From Allolobophora icterica (taxonomy: Eukaryota > Annelida > Clitellata > Crassiclitellata > Lumbricidae): a DNA stretch of 64,000 nucleotides. Below, piece after piece: positions 1 to 10,895 of this stretch (position 1 is the first letter of the stretch; the number at the start of each line of letters is the position of its first letter). The translations under genes and the position numbers were made by a program. Below the pieces are notes generated by a model, which did no database searches, was not told the DNA's origin, and saw only the letters and a program-made list of their open reading frames with translations. The stretch covers positions 21,132,566 through 21,196,565 of the forward strand of contig OY744604.1 in the NCBI GenBank assembly GCA_963556255.1, in the 5' to 3' direction.

Positions 1-117
1 AGTTACTTAAACTGCGCTATGTTGCTTGTTCTCATACATACATATATATAAATATACATCTGATTCAGTTTAGATATCTGGCAAGTTAATTCCTTCTTTT
101 TATTATTATAATTATAT

Positions 118-300
118 TATATTATATTATATTATATTATATTATATTATATTATATTATATTATATTATATTATATTATATTATGTTATGTTATGTTAT
201 ATTATATTATATTATATTATATTATATTATGTTATATTATATTATATTATATTATATTATATTATATTATATTATATTATATTATATTATATTATATTGT
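118..300. repeat. (ATTAT)n pentanucleotide microsatellite
   Basis: About 36 near-perfect ATTAT units with a few TGTTAT variants near 184-230. The open frame across it is only translated repeat. Nothing suggests a gene. Confidence 0.95.
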
Positions 301-1287
301 AATCATATTATTATTATCAAACATCATTTAGGCTATCGTAGAAAGCGACTCTTGTTAGTTGCTTTTCCTGAGGTGGCGCTATATCAATTTCTAACTACAA
401 TTACAAAAATTCCAATTACTATTGCTACTCTAGATAACTATTTGGTAATGTGAAATCTAATTACATACTACTGTAATTACATACTACATTTATAAGGGTT
501 AGTGTAACACCAATGAGCAGATAAATAGCAATATTGCTACTGTCCAACTTTGGTAGCCGACTGAGCTTTTTACTCGCACAGGACGGGCTCGAGCATCCTC
601 GATGATGTAACTGTGTAGAGGCACTTTAAACTAGTCCTCGTGGATGTCCATTGATTTACTTACTAAGCCATGTCGACGAAATCAATTAGAACTGGTATCC
701 GTAGTAATGTGACTCCGGGTATCAATGCTTCACTAGCATAAGGTGTCTTAAACTTAAAAATTAAAATTAAAGCTTTAGGTTAATATAATCCTTCCTTCCT
801 GTCTAAGTCCATGAGTTTGCTCCCGGTTGGTATCGATCGTATGCCTTCACTTGTTCCACCATTCAGTTGTTCTTATCATTTCAAAATAGCCTGCTTTAAT
901 CGCTGCCCGTTCATCGCACACTTAATCGTTTCCTTGCCCTTGTCAGTGCTGCTCACTGCAAGAGCTAAGCGAGCAAATACAAAAGAGACATTTATAAGGG
1001 TTAGTGTATGATAGGGGTTAAAGTGTGATAGCTTTAAGTAAATATGTGACGCTTAAACACGGACATGGCAGAGGCGAACCTCCTGCGATATGCCTTAAAT
1101 AAGTACAGGCGATTTGAGGTCTGAAGACATTGTGCTTCAACCCACTCTAAAATCAGTAATGAAATCTAACAGTTCATTTCAGCAAATGCAAACTATGTTC
1201 TAGAAGAGTCCACAACCAATGCCCTATTGGCATGGACTACGACTTCATTTCGAAGCGACCTGCAATAATTGACGCCAGTTGTGTTGT
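301..1287. other. Intergenic, no gene recognised
   Basis: I see no coding pattern or known repeat. A 20-bp direct repeat beginning CATTTATAAGG occurs at about 489-508 and 989-1008, which could be a target duplication around about 480 bp of unclassified DNA or chance retention of an old repeat. Confidence 0.5.
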
Positions 1288-1301
1288 GATATTTAGGCCT
1301 A

Positions 1302-1849
1302 CAGTGATGGGCAATAGTTAACTAAAAAGTTCCTAACTTTTAGTTTAACTAAAAAAATTGAGTTAAGGAAGAAGTTTAACTTTAAAAAAATAGTTTAGTC
1401 AAAACCATAGTTTAACTAAAAAATTTTAGTTGCTAACTAAAAAGTTTAACTAAAAAAATCAGCAATATGCAACTATTTTTCCACAGTAAACATTGAACAC
1501 TGTCAGCAGAAAAACATTTTAACACTGCATGGTTTTAGCATTAACAGCCTGTGTTTTCAAATTCATACACTACTTACAGTACACATGTAACTGTATGCCA
1601 GAACAGTACACATTGCATAGTTTGAAGGTGAAATTGTCATTGATGCTTTGCATTATTACAGTTCACTTAACGTCTTTTATTGTGAAAATGTTTGTCGTAA
1701 AAAGTTGGAAAAAAGTTGGAAAAAGTTTAACTACTTTTTTAGTTTAGCTAATTAATTTCCAAAATCAGTTGGCAACTTTAGTCAAACTATTTTTTTAGTT
1801 GGAAAATAGTTTTACTTTAACTAAAAAAATAGCTTAGTGCCCATCACTG
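1302..1849. mobile_element. hAT-like non-autonomous element
   Basis: The terminal inverted repeat CAGTGATGGGCA is present at both ends. The interior is AT-rich with many copies of AGTTTAACTAAAAA. The 8-bp duplication gatattta lies at 1850-1857 on the right and 1288-1295 on the left. On the left it is separated from the inverted repeat by six extra bases, GGCCTA (1296-1301). There is no coding capacity. The 8-bp duplication and CAGTG ends fit hAT. Confidence 0.8.
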
Positions 1850-2201
1850 GATATTTACGCTATAGAAGATACATGTATCTGTAGATTATACTATATTGCA
1901 ACAGCTAAGTTACCATGACCTAAGCAGTTTTTATGAGTAAACTGTTAATCGTTTAATATATTTATATTGTAAGGTTTTAACTAAGAAGTGTAATTTCAGA
2001 TCAGCCATATAGTCAACATACAAAACAACTTAGAAGTATAATAATTAGTGACTACAAAACGTACAGATCTAGGTTGAAACTGCATGTATTAAAAACAGTT
2101 ATGCAATACTAGATGATCCACAAGGTTAAGGTAAATATAAAAACAAAAGACTGTTCAAAACCGAAAATACTCCAACAGAATTTATTTCTAAGTCAACCTC
2201 G

Positions 2202-2435
2202 TTAACAGCCAAGATATCGACTATTTAGATGAAAAACTAAAATTCGTCCATTGCTTAGTAGCGTTTTCCTCTCATCATAATCGTTGTCTACCACAAAAAG
2301 TCTGCCATTTGCTTCATCTAGGTGTATGCTCCACGGATCTCTTAGACCATGTTTCTCTTTCGACAGTAGTACTCGATTAAATTTCAATGATCGACCCAAC
2401 AGCAGAACCCTTCGATTTGCGTATTCAGCTATGAT
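2202..2435 (-). pseudogene. Decayed NHL beta-propeller fragment (TRIM-NHL relative)
   Basis: The reading frame matches the C-terminal blades of the NHL exons at 3955 and 28724. It has a blade core (AEYANRRVLLLGRSL) followed by a stretch parallel to LRRPSRILLDESDGRLFVV of gene 1. Homology stops abruptly at about 2436, where the dispersed repeat 2437-2690 begins, so the exon was cut by that insertion. It has no start or upstream blades. It could be the terminal exon of a lost third gene, but is most likely non-functional. Confidence 0.7.
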
Positions 2436-2436
2436 T

Positions 2437-2690
2437 ATTTAGCCAAGACTTTAGTCAGATAATTATATACCAGATCCAATGCCTTTAAAAAATACAGCCA
2501 TATGCATTTAAGTTTGACTTTTGCACAAAAGATTAAATTCATCATGAAATAAAGTAGCAAAAATTCACTCTTGAAACAGACGATAAAACAAGAAAGTTCG
2601 GACGCTGGCATGCTAAGCATAAGACAACAGAGAAATTGGAACTTATTGTGCACAATTTTTTACTCTCTCTGGAAACATCCTTGACTGCCT
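2437..2690. repeat. Dispersed repeat, copy 1
   Basis: Nearly identical to 19639-19886 over about 250 bp, beginning TTAGCCAAGACTTTAGTCAG in both. It interrupts an NHL fragment here and abuts a non-LTR reverse transcriptase fragment at the second site. No terminal inverted repeats were found, so it may be a SINE-like or truncated element. Confidence 0.85.
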
Positions 2691-2955
2691 TGCCTCCTAT
2701 AATATTCGCCTCGGTGTTTATTATAGCCAGAAATATTCAACTCCGACGCCTCGGCGTTTATTATAGCCAACGATTACGCCCCCATAGCTGCATGTTCGCG
2801 AAGACCAGGATTCCGCCATCTCCTAATAAGTTGCTTTCAAGATTTGCTTTATTGTCAGCAACAAGCAATCGACTGCTTGTCTCGTTCAGGCAGATACAGC
2901 GCAGATTTTTATGGCGCCCCCTTTCGCTCGGGACGAGTTCTTTTACGTAGGCCTA

Positions 2956-3110
2956 ATCAATGTTTCCGTTGAGCAGCAAAACTCTGGCGTTTCTTGTGTC
3001 GTTAACAATGATGTATCCATTTCATCGACGATCAGTTGCATTGGACCATAAAATCCAAAAATCTGCCAGAAAATTTTGACCCACTCACCAGATGACCAAC
3101 TCTGTCCTTT
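2956..3110 (-). pseudogene. Second decayed NHL blade fragment
   Basis: Minus-strand translation gives NGYIIVNDTRNARVLLLNGN, which lines up with NGFVMVADRFNSRVLLFD of gene 1. The preceding peptide LIVDE is in another frame, so there is a frameshift near 3019. Further upstream, a weak match to the preceding loop can be followed to about 3110. It covers the same blade as the fragment at 2202-2435, so the two come from different paralogues. Confidence 0.55.
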
Positions 3111-3339
3111 ACGCCCATCATCGGTTCTCTTCTGCTGACAACCATCTGTCCAATATCGTGAAACTAAATTATAAGTAACAGCCCGCTATAATTTTTATGC
3201 CGAGTTTCTTTTCTCTAAGTAACGCTTTGAAAATGTTTCACTGCACTAATAGACTTACCAACGATCCACATCAACCAGCTACTAACTGATTCATAGTTCA
3301 GTGATCTATTGTCTGCCGCGTGTCAGCTTTTGCCAGTCG

Positions 3340-3905
3340 ATGTTGGCTACAGTTGGGCCAACCATCAACTGAAAATACCATCGCCAACACCAAATTACAT
3401 TTGCCAGACACCTAGTAACAATAACCACTAGTAAGATCATCAATCGAGCCCTGCCAACATATCCATGGGCACTTTAGTTGAGACCCATATGGGCTCTATG
3501 CGGGTTCCGTATGGAATTATGAATCCTTCATGGGCCCGTAGCCCACGTGGGGTTGCTGGTAGGGAGAGTATTCACCAGCACTTCTCGGATTCTCACTATA
3601 ACCTGTTCAATTCGGTAGGCCTCCTCAAAGGAATATTTAAGAAAATTTATTTAGCAAATGGCAAGAATCGAGTTTCTCAAAAATTAATATATTTCTTACA
3701 TATTCAAAAATATAGAGTTTATATAAAACCAAACGATTCACTAGGTTAAGTTTTTCATTTAGTGAGTTTGAAGACTCGCTAAATGAAGATAACTGGACTC
3801 ATTCCAGTTTTAAAATGTAATATTCGGTTGCTAAGTCAATGAAAGTCATGCGATACATCGTCAACAGAATCTTAGACTAAAATCATAAGAAACCGCAAAA
3901 AAGTC
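3340..3905. repeat. Segmental duplication downstream of TRIM gene 1
   Basis: Alignable by eye to 26240-26830. Shared blocks include TATTCACCAGCA, AAACGATTC and CAGAATCTTA in the same order, with many substitutions. Each copy lies just 3' of an NHL exon, so gene and flank were duplicated together. The 3465-3749 open frame is not conserved in the other copy and is not called as a gene. Confidence 0.7.
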
Positions 3906-3954
3906 TTCCAAAATACGAGATATTGGCTTAACAAATTAAGCACACTAAAATTAA

Positions 3955-4840
3955 TTATTCAAAATCAAAAATTAATATCAGTTGATTGTTCGATTGGTTG
4001 TTAACAACGAACAGTCGACCATCTGACTCATCCAAGAGAATCCTCGATGGACGACGTAATGCGTGTTTTTCTTCTCTTGAGAGAATTTCTCTAATAAATT
4101 CCAAATCTGTATCAAATAACAAAACTCGACTATTAAATCGATCAGCGACCATCACAAATCCATTTCCATCGACGGACAAATGGACTGGTTCATTCATTTG
4201 TCCGATGGAAGATCCACATTTCTCACCGAATGACTTCTTAAGCTTTCCATCTGCATCCACTATGCACACTCTATTCAGATCATTAAAGCTATGACTGACC
4301 ACGAAATCACCATTGGTCAGTTTAATAGCATGCAATGGACGACAAATACCTGCGTCTGAAATATTTACTTCTCGGATCAATTGTCCATCTGGTGAATATT
4401 CATTTAATTTATTTTTCCAACGAACAGCTAAAATGACATTCGATTCATCTGTAACAGACAAACCCCATCCATAATCACATCCAGTTGACCATTTCTTTAT
4501 TAATTTTCCATTGGGATCAACTCTCCAGATTTCATGCGACTCCTGGTAGCTTTTGTAGTCGAAGATGTAGAGACATTTGTTTCTGTTGCAGGATCCAATG
4601 TCCAAAGGATCACTTAATTCCTTCAAATTCCATCGACGACTGAAATTCAATTTAATCGTATCGTAAACTTCAACATCTAAACTCCATGCATTCACAACAA
4701 ACAATTCTTTGTCTAAAATCGTCAATCCACGGATCGATTTTGTTCCTTGTTCTGCGGCTTTTGTCCTGATCGTCTGAACTAAAACTGGATCCAATTTGTA
4801 TCGAAGTTCACCTGGATATAGAAATAGATCCATTAAAACT
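3955..4840 (-). CDS. TRIM-NHL gene 1, exon 3: NHL beta-propeller
   Basis: About 295 codons ending in TAA at 3955. The protein consists of repeated blades of NHL type (cores such as GFVMVADRFNSRVLLFD and GRLFVVNN). In TRIM-NHL ligases this domain binds substrate or RNA. It is closely related to 28724-29603: both begin RVLMDLFL and share PLDIGSCNRNKCLYIFDY. I place the start at the AG acceptor common to both copies (TAATATTAG in this one). The open frame continues to 4962 but runs into non-LTR DNA beyond about 4914, so the upstream methionine is not trusted. This acceptor needs two incoming bases while exon 2 supplies one, so an unseen small exon or a damaged junction is implied. Confidence 0.75.
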
Positions 4841-4914
4841 CTAATATTACTAGTTAAATTTTGGAAAAACTGAAGACTAAAGTATGTGACATCGACGATA
4901 ACCATGTTCATTCC

Positions 4915-5265
4915 GAAATGTGGATATGGCGTAGAATGGAGATAATCAGCTGGACAGAGCACAAGACAAATGACGAGATACTACTGCAAATGGTGGGAGA
5001 GGATAGATCCATGATTAGGACAATCAGAGAGCGCCAAAAAAGATGGATTGACCATATTATAATGAGAGGGGATTCTCTGCTGAGAAATATCATCGAAGGT
5101 AGGATGGAGGGGGAAAAGCCGCGAGGAAGGCCAAGAACGATGTTCCTAGACTGGATAATAAAGAGGGACGGCTACAGACAGATGAAAGCGGAAGCTCAAC
5201 ATCGAGAGGAATGGCGCCGTTGGACATACGAACCTGCCTAAGGGCAGAGAACCAAAGAAGAAGAA
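4915..5265 (+). mobile_element. Non-LTR retrotransposon 3' fragment (reverse transcriptase C-terminus)
   Basis: The frame contains [22 protein letters not shown] and [12 protein letters not shown]. These are the conserved C-terminal features of endonuclease/reverse-transcriptase ORFs of non-LTR elements. The same family occurs at 54793-55461 ([22 protein letters not shown]). The copy is severely 5'-truncated and lies in intron 2 of TRIM gene 1, antisense to it, about 75 bp upstream of the NHL exon. Confidence 0.85.
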
Positions 5266-5335
5266 CTACCGATGCCCCATACCCACCCACGGTAATGTTA
5301 TTTCAATGGATCTTCCTAGGACCTGATGAATTTCC

Positions 5336-5361
5336 CTAGTGAGAGAGAGAGACAGACAGAC

Positions 5362-5392
<31 letters not shown>

Positions 5393-5445
5393 TAGACAGA
5401 CAGACAGACAGAGAGTGAGAGTAAGAGTGAGAGTGAGAGTGAGTG
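5336..5445. repeat. (GACA)n/(GA)n microsatellite
   Basis: Runs of GACA with interspersed GATA and a GA-rich tail, in intron 2 of TRIM gene 1. The serine/leucine-rich minus-strand frames here are repeat translations. Confidence 0.9.
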
Positions 5446-5614
5446 AGAAAGTCGAATCGAGTCAGCGGAGCAGTCAACCTTCCGCGGTCGAGTCGAGTTC
5501 TCAGCCAAGTCAAGCGGGAAGTTGCCTTCCGAGTTCGCGGTTGCCCGCTTGTGACGAGAGCACTTGAAATGCGGCGCATACATGCAAACATACATACATA
5601 ATATTATTACGTAC

Positions 5615-5875
5615 CTGCTTTCGTCCTTTCATCTTCTTCCCTCAGTTTCTCGGGAATCTCGGCGTTGGTTTCAAATGTCTTGACTGGCGCTCTATACATC
5701 TTCAATTCTTCAACTAATTTGTCATTGCTGGTTTGAAGTGAATTGTTGGTCGTTCTTTCTGCTTCAAGTTCCTGCTTCAGTTTGTCGTTTTCCTGTCTCA
5801 AGATGTCAACTTTATTACTTATTTCTGCTAACAGAATTTGTTTACTTCTTTTCTTTGGCTTCAACTCACCTTCTT
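5615..5875 (-). CDS. TRIM-NHL gene 1, exon 2: coiled coil
   Basis: 87 codons of heptad-rich sequence between the acceptor TTTTTCAG and the donor CAG/GTACG. It starts EEGELKPKKRSKQILLAE and continues with charged leucine heptads typical of the TRIM coiled coil, which mediates dimerisation. Both borders are phase 1 and join in frame to exon 1 (GEIE then EEGEL). The homologous exon of gene 2 (43126-43557) is 57 codons longer, because gene 2 has extra heptads in the middle. The longer open frame to 5954 reads through the acceptor into the intron and is not used. Confidence 0.85.
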
Positions 5876-6262
5876 CTGAAAAACGTAGCAACAGTTTCTG
5901 ACTGTTATGGTAAGTTTGCAGGAAGTTTTGTTGTAGTCTAATTGAATACGTCATGGAAAAACTCGTGAATAAGTGGGTTACGTGCGCTGAACATTAGAGT
6001 ATCGTTTTAGAATTTGGAGTTTACGATTACGACGTAGTAAGGTGGACAACGTCGTATCACATTCTAAATTTATCACGCTAACAACTAGTGGTTGGCACAA
6101 TGTCATTGTGAGGCGAACATGTACATTGGGATAGTAAAGTTGTGTCGTAGTCTAATTTAGTACACTATGGAAAGACGATGGTCTACGTCACAGCAATTTT
6201 TAAATGTACTACGATAAATGAAAGAAAGAAAGCTTTGAAAACAAGTGTAAAGTAAGTTTTGG

Positions 6263-7455
6263 CTAGGGTTGCCAGGTGTCCGGTAATGAACCGGACAGTC
6301 CGGTATTTAGACAATTTGTCCGGTCAGAAATTTCAGAAATTACCGGACACGGTGGTGTCCGGTAATTTTCGGTAAATAATTATTGTTAACAATAAGTGTT
6401 GGAATACATCATTCTCGAAGGACCTCGACATCATAAAATTTATTATGTCCAGGTCCTCCGAGAATAATATGTATGTAGTATCTATCGTAACTTCGTAACA
6501 ATTACATTTATTATTAAATTTTATTTGAAATTTACGATGACAAAATTACGAACTGTACTGTACTGTCAGTGTACAATGCGCAAGCGTTCGTTTATTATGA
6601 TTTACGAGTTTACTCATCATAATTGTAATTGCAATTGTAACCTGACATTTATATATCGCCATTCAGATCAGCGGCGCTCTCGACCTACATCAGTGCCAGC
6701 ACCGGCAGAAAGAAAGTTTTAATGCGTCCACGGAAATGAAGGGAAGAGAGGACACGAAGCTCTTGGCAGAGTGACTGGGGAAGACTGTTCCAGGTTGAAG
6801 GACCCACACAGGCAAAGCTCCTGCAGGATTGGGCAGTGGAAAAGTGCATACGTGGAACAACCATAAGGCAGGTCCTTGACAGGACCTCGCAAGGAGGTCC
6901 TGTCAAGCAACGAAAAACCAGGGTGCAGAAATTCATTAGGCAAGACGCCCAGTGAGGCAGTTGCGCATGAAGGTGAGGGTTTTGAACTGAATTTTCTGTT
7001 GAGCAGAGAGCCAGTGGAGGGAGTCACGAATAAAGGCAGAACCGCAGAGATGTGGCAAACTTAGGAATATCACCTCTAAGCCGAGCAACAGCATTAAGAA
7101 TAGACTAAGTTTGTGCATATTGGGGAAGGAAAGGCCAATGTATACATCATTACCAAAGTCATCCTTTTTTAAAGCTACCGTCTTATTATTACTTTTTTTC
7201 CAATATTACAAATCACAGTGTAGTATATTTGTATAAATCAGACTGTTTTTAATGTTCATATTAAAAGTAACTTTTCAATTTTTACTGCTGTTTCGTTATC
7301 TTGTCAGGTTCAGGGGGCTTCGCCCCTCTGACCCTCTGAGGGCCTGACCAGAGGCTTTCCCAATGCCCCCGGACCGATCTGGGGACATCGCCCCCAGACC
7401 CTCATGACGCGCTCGCAATAGTCCGGTAATTTCCTCAAGACTACCTGGCAACGCT
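6263..7455. mobile_element. hAT-like element in intron 1 of TRIM gene 1
   Basis: Flanked by the perfect 8-bp duplication agttttgg (6255-6262 and 7456-7463). The inverted ends share GTTGCCAGGT (CTAGGGTTGCCAGG at the left). Subterminal ACCGGAC motifs recur many times at the left end. It carries a non-LTR fragment (6715-7150) and no transposase. Without it, intron 1 is about 490 bp, comparable to the 628 bp in gene 2. Confidence 0.85.
6715..7150 (-). mobile_element. CR1/L2-like retrotransposon 3' fragment
   Basis: Minus-strand frames contain DSLHWLSAQQKIQFKTLTF and GPSTWNSLPQSLC. These are hallmarks of the reverse transcriptase C-terminus in CR1/L2-type elements (LHWLPV..RI.FK and WN.LP). They are split over frames by indels. 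The fragment is nested inside the hAT-like element 6263-7455. Confidence 0.8.
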
Positions 7456-7569
7456 AGTTTTGGCACAGTTTAACACTTTATCGACGGGAGTGTACTAAAA
7501 GCGACACGGAAACCATTGCAGCTCTTCGTCAAAGTGTCAACTGATGATTAATAAAAGAAGGATGCTTAC

Positions 7570-8713
7570 CTTCAATTTCCCCAATCAAGTTGCCACAGTC
7601 TTCCTCTAGAAGTTCTTCAAGTCTAGATTGTCTAAAACATAAATTAAGATCCTGAATTCTTCGTTGGATTATAGGTTGGCACGATTGTTGCAACTCAGTC
7701 GCACTTAGAGATAAGTCAGGAAGAGCGCTACATATGTCGGTGGCCGATACTTTAGCCATTATTCTTTGGCAATAGGAATTGTAACTTTCTAAGTTTGATA
7801 GATAAGCATCAATATCATCTGTTGCCATTTGAATTTCTTTCAATTTGGCTTCACTTTTGGAACATAGACTTTGTAAAAGACGACTTGCGTGTTTATCCGC
7901 AAGCTGCTTGATTTCATCTTTTCTCTTCTCTACATCACATTCTAAGCTTTCCACCTTTTGCTGCATTTCTTCCTTAGCCTTGATGATTTCTACCTTTTTC
8001 ATCTGAGTTTGTGAGATGCACTCATTCATGGCTTCAGTATTGTTTTGTATCTGCTTTCGAAAGCCATCCAAACATTTGTTAACATGAGAGCCTTTATGGT
8101 TATCATGTTCCTCTATGAAGCAGATGGCGCATACAACTGTTTTGCAGTCAGCACAGTATACATCCAGATCCTTTTGTTTATGCAGTTCACAAAGAAGATA
8201 GGTCAACACATGTTGGTCACTTTCACATTCATTTACTGGTATCAATTTATGATTCTTTGTTGCTTTAAATTTCCTGTGTTCGTTAGAGCATTCTTCGCAC
8301 AAGTTGTGCTTGCATTCAACGCAGTATGTATCAGCTGTTGGCGTTTCTTTACCCTCCTGTTCCTTACATGTACATTCCTCCAAACACACAGAACACAGGG
8401 CTTTCGTTAATGCAGACGGGCCTGAAACATTTGACACTTGTATGAACCTCTCAGTGAAGAAATGCTTACGCAGTTCACGAAACCCTTCTGGTGGAATCTT
8501 GAACAGTTGTCTACAGATTGGGCAAGGCATCTCATCTCCAGGTCCTTTGTTGCTTTTAAGCCCAGTCTCTTGGATACACTTCATGCAGAATGTATGAATG
8601 CATGGCAAGGCTTTCGGATCGGTGTAGACTTCGGTGCATATACAACATGTAGTTATATCGTCGAGCTCTTCTTGCTTTTTAATATCACCACCGTCCAAAT
8701 CTTTGGCAGCCAT
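7570..8713 (-). CDS. TRIM-NHL gene 1, exon 1: RING and B-boxes
   Basis: 381 codons plus one base, starting MAAKDLDGGDIKKQEELDD. A C3HC4 RING finger spans residues 23-67 (C23, C26, C38, H40, C43, C46, C64, C67) and is the E2-binding E3 ubiquitin ligase module. A first B-box follows at about 106-155, a second (CELHKQKDLDVYCADC onward) at about 170-215, then a long coiled coil. All zinc ligands appear intact. The exon ends at the donor GAAG/GTAAGC in phase 1. Together with exons 2 and 3 this gives the RING, B-box, coiled coil, NHL order of TRIM-NHL proteins (the TRIM2/3/32/71 class by architecture). I cannot assign an orthologue. Confidence 0.92.
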
Positions 8714-8770
8714 TTTCTTATCTCTAGGCGGATCCTAAAATCGAAAGCACTTTCGATTACTCTATAGATC
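8714..8770 (-). promoter_or_regulatory. Conserved 5' leader of TRIM gene 1
   Basis: The 55-60 bp upstream of the start codon are shared with gene 2 (45318-45375), including GGATCCTAAAATCGAAAGCA in plus orientation. Conservation ends about 60 bp out. This marks a common 5' UTR or core promoter, or simply the duplication edge. I see no clear TATA box. Confidence 0.5.
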
Positions 8771-8794
8771 CTTTTCTTTAATTTTAGGTTGCGT

Positions 8795-8845
8795 AACCTT
8801 GCCGGACTGATCAGTGGATGACAGAGTATTTACTACTAGATCTGA
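8795..8845. repeat. Inverted copy of gene 1 upstream sequence (arm 1)
   Basis: CTTGCCGGACTGATCAGT and GATGACAGAGTATT here reappear as the reverse complement at 11088-11125. The arms flank the hAT element 8855-10965 and are about 36 bp with one or two mismatches. Confidence 0.75.
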
Positions 8846-9172
8846 TCTTCTGTCCAGAGGCGCGTTAACCTGTAGGCGCACTAGGCGCGCGCCTAGGGCC
8901 CCCAAATCCCAGGGGGCCCCTAAACGAAGGAATATATTTTTTAAATTATAAAAAATTACTTTTTTGAATTTTCAATTATTTTAAATATAACCTATTTTTA
9001 TTTTTACGGTTTAGCGTTCACATAAAAATGTATTATTGTAATTATGGCCTTAAATCAAATAACTTCACATTCCTTAAAAATAGCTTCTAATCATAATTAC
9101 AGTGCACAGTGTCAATAACACTCACAAAACGGCTTCAAATTCAACTTCGCGGGTTTTGCACAGCAGCACATT

Positions 9173-10895
9173 GTACTCGGACATTTATAGAGCGTTTCTA
9201 GCGGGAAGGCCATTCAGAAGCGCTTCCACTATACGAGAAACTCCGAGAGAAAAAGCAAGATTTAAGAGAGGTAAAAGAGGAAGAAACGTTACCTAAGAGA
9301 ATAGAAGAACGGACGGACGGAGAAAGGTCATTCCGAAGAGCAGGGCCAATGGAAGCAAAAGATCTAGATTGAACCAGTGAAGCCCTGACACGGGAACGAG
9401 GAGGTCCAAACTATACCCCGTGATCGATCGAGTCGAACTGCTACAATCGACTTGGCTCAGCCGACGATCGACTCGATCGACTTTGTCGACTAGTCGACCT
9501 CTCGTCGACTCGATCGACTTGGCAAATAAACGATCGACTTGATCGACTTTGTCGAATTGGACTGTACCATGTTCCTGGTGGGAGCCATGGCGCCAAGTTT
9601 TGGCTCTGTAAAGCCGAGGCAGAAGCATGCCAACACAACCTTTGGCTGGCGCTTTGTATTTGATATGCTTGCTAAAGTAGTTATTGACTTACTATGCTAT
9701 AGACGTGTTTCATTTCACGAATATGTAGGCCATGTATAATAAACTTTTCCACTGATTGTAAAATACTGACAAAATATTCTTATTGGTTATATCGGATATA
9801 ATGTAGGGCCTATAATTCTATCCATCTTTGGTCTGCAGCCTACTTCCCTGAAGTTAGCTCACGCAACTTTTAAACACTTTCCGAAACACTGCTCTTGGCC
9901 AAAATCGAAGCATTCAGTCCCGTCCTAACATACAGACATTCGAACGTTTTGAGATCGTCGTTATAACTGACTACAGAGCTGAAATTTTCTTAAACTTGCG
10001 CATTTTAACGCATCGTAATCCTTCCATTTTCACCGTAAAACTTTGAAAAAATCTGCAGCTTCCACTATACGATGTCACCAAAAGGCTTATAATTTGCACT
10101 GAACTTCAAATCAAGTTAATTACGGTAGTTGTGCTTTTACAAAGCATTAGGGCCTACGTGAAGTGGGTCATTTTGTGAAGTAGCCGCAAAAAATATTAAG
10201 AAAATATTTCATAGTCGAGTCGAGTCGAGGAACAACGATCGACTCGACTTGTTAAAACATATGATCGACTCGACTTGCAAGTCGATCGAGTCGAAGATTT
10301 TTCGACCGATTCGACTTGGCAGAGTTTCGATCGACTTGATCGACTGACTCGATCGATCACGGGGTATAGTCCAAACGGTCAGAGGAACGAAGAGGACGGA
10401 GAGAAGCAGCAGGGTAAAGGCGATGAATTAAATCATATAAATATTTTGGAGCAAAACCAAGTTGAGCCTCAGAGACGAAGATGTCATCGAGGACCTTGAA
10501 TTGGATGCGGGTAGAAAGCGGGAGCCAGTGGAGTTCTTCTGCCATAAAGGTGGTGATATCAGAGAATCGAGGAAGACGGGCAATTAATCTAGCAGCAGCA
10601 TTGAATAGGAGCAAGACGGACCTTGGGAAGACCAATGCGGAGGTAATTACAGTAGTCAAGTCTAGAGCAGACAAATGCATGGACAATCGAAGTGCAAATC
10701 GGAGATGCGACAGAGCGACGGATAGCCCTAAAGCGCATTAGGTTAAAGTAGGAAGTGCGGGTCAGTTTGGAAATATGTTAAGTAAAGGTGAGAGGATTGT
10801 CAAGGGTCACTCCTAGATCGCGAACACTAGACGAGAAAGAGATAAGCGGAAAAAAGCACATGATAGACTAAGCACCACCAGAGTCTCAGACTCTC
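9173..10895 (-). mobile_element. CR1/L2-like 3' fragment, split by a DNA element
   Basis: Minus-strand frames read VHAFVCSRLDYCN-like, RLIARLPRFSDITTFM and EELHWLPLSTRIQFKVL. This is the reverse transcriptase C-terminus of the same family as 32025-34015 and 34972-35384. The 3' end (TTTATA-AGCG-TTCTAGCGGG in plus orientation) lies at about 9175. The 957-bp element 9412-10368 sits inside it. The related copy at 35200 is uninterrupted at that point, which confirms the insertion. Confidence 0.88.
9412..10368. mobile_element. GTCGA-rich DNA element, copy 1
   Basis: 957 bp with inverted ends TATACCCCGTGATCGATCGA. It is flanked by the 8-bp duplication gtccaaac (9404-9411, 10369-10376). The empty site is preserved in the homologous copy near 35200 (gaggtccaaacggtcag). 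Both ends hold about 150 bp of overlapping palindromic GTCGA/TCGATCGA motifs. No convincing ORF. Other copies are at 39174-41665 and 46275-46440. The 8-bp duplication fits hAT, but the TATACCCC end is not the usual CAGNG. Confidence 0.9.

Noticed and set aside
184..453. Tyr/Leu/Ile-rich 89-codon frame
   Set aside because: It is a translation of the ATTAT microsatellite.
487..1008. 20-bp direct repeat as target duplication of a retroelement
   Set aside because: The length is far beyond usual duplications for LTR or DNA elements and the 480 bp between shows no element features. Reported only as a curiosity.
4841..4962. Upstream methionine extending the NHL exon of gene 1
   Set aside because: Similarity to gene 2 ends at about 4840 and sequence beyond 4914 is antisense non-LTR DNA. 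It is intron.
5266..5595. Ser/Leu/Cys-rich minus-strand frames as a secreted or membrane protein
   Set aside because: They translate the GACA/GA microsatellite in intron 2 of TRIM gene 1, and the two frames overlap each other.
8045..8767. Plus-strand frames opposite TRIM exon 1 (also 44435-45302)
   Set aside because: They are complementary-strand shadows of the RING/B-box exons.
9293..9628. Frames over the GTCGA repeats as a gene (VDKVDRVDR-type repeats)
   Set aside because: They translate the subterminal palindromic repeats. The copy at 41404-41886 gives the same pattern and neither is bounded by coding features.
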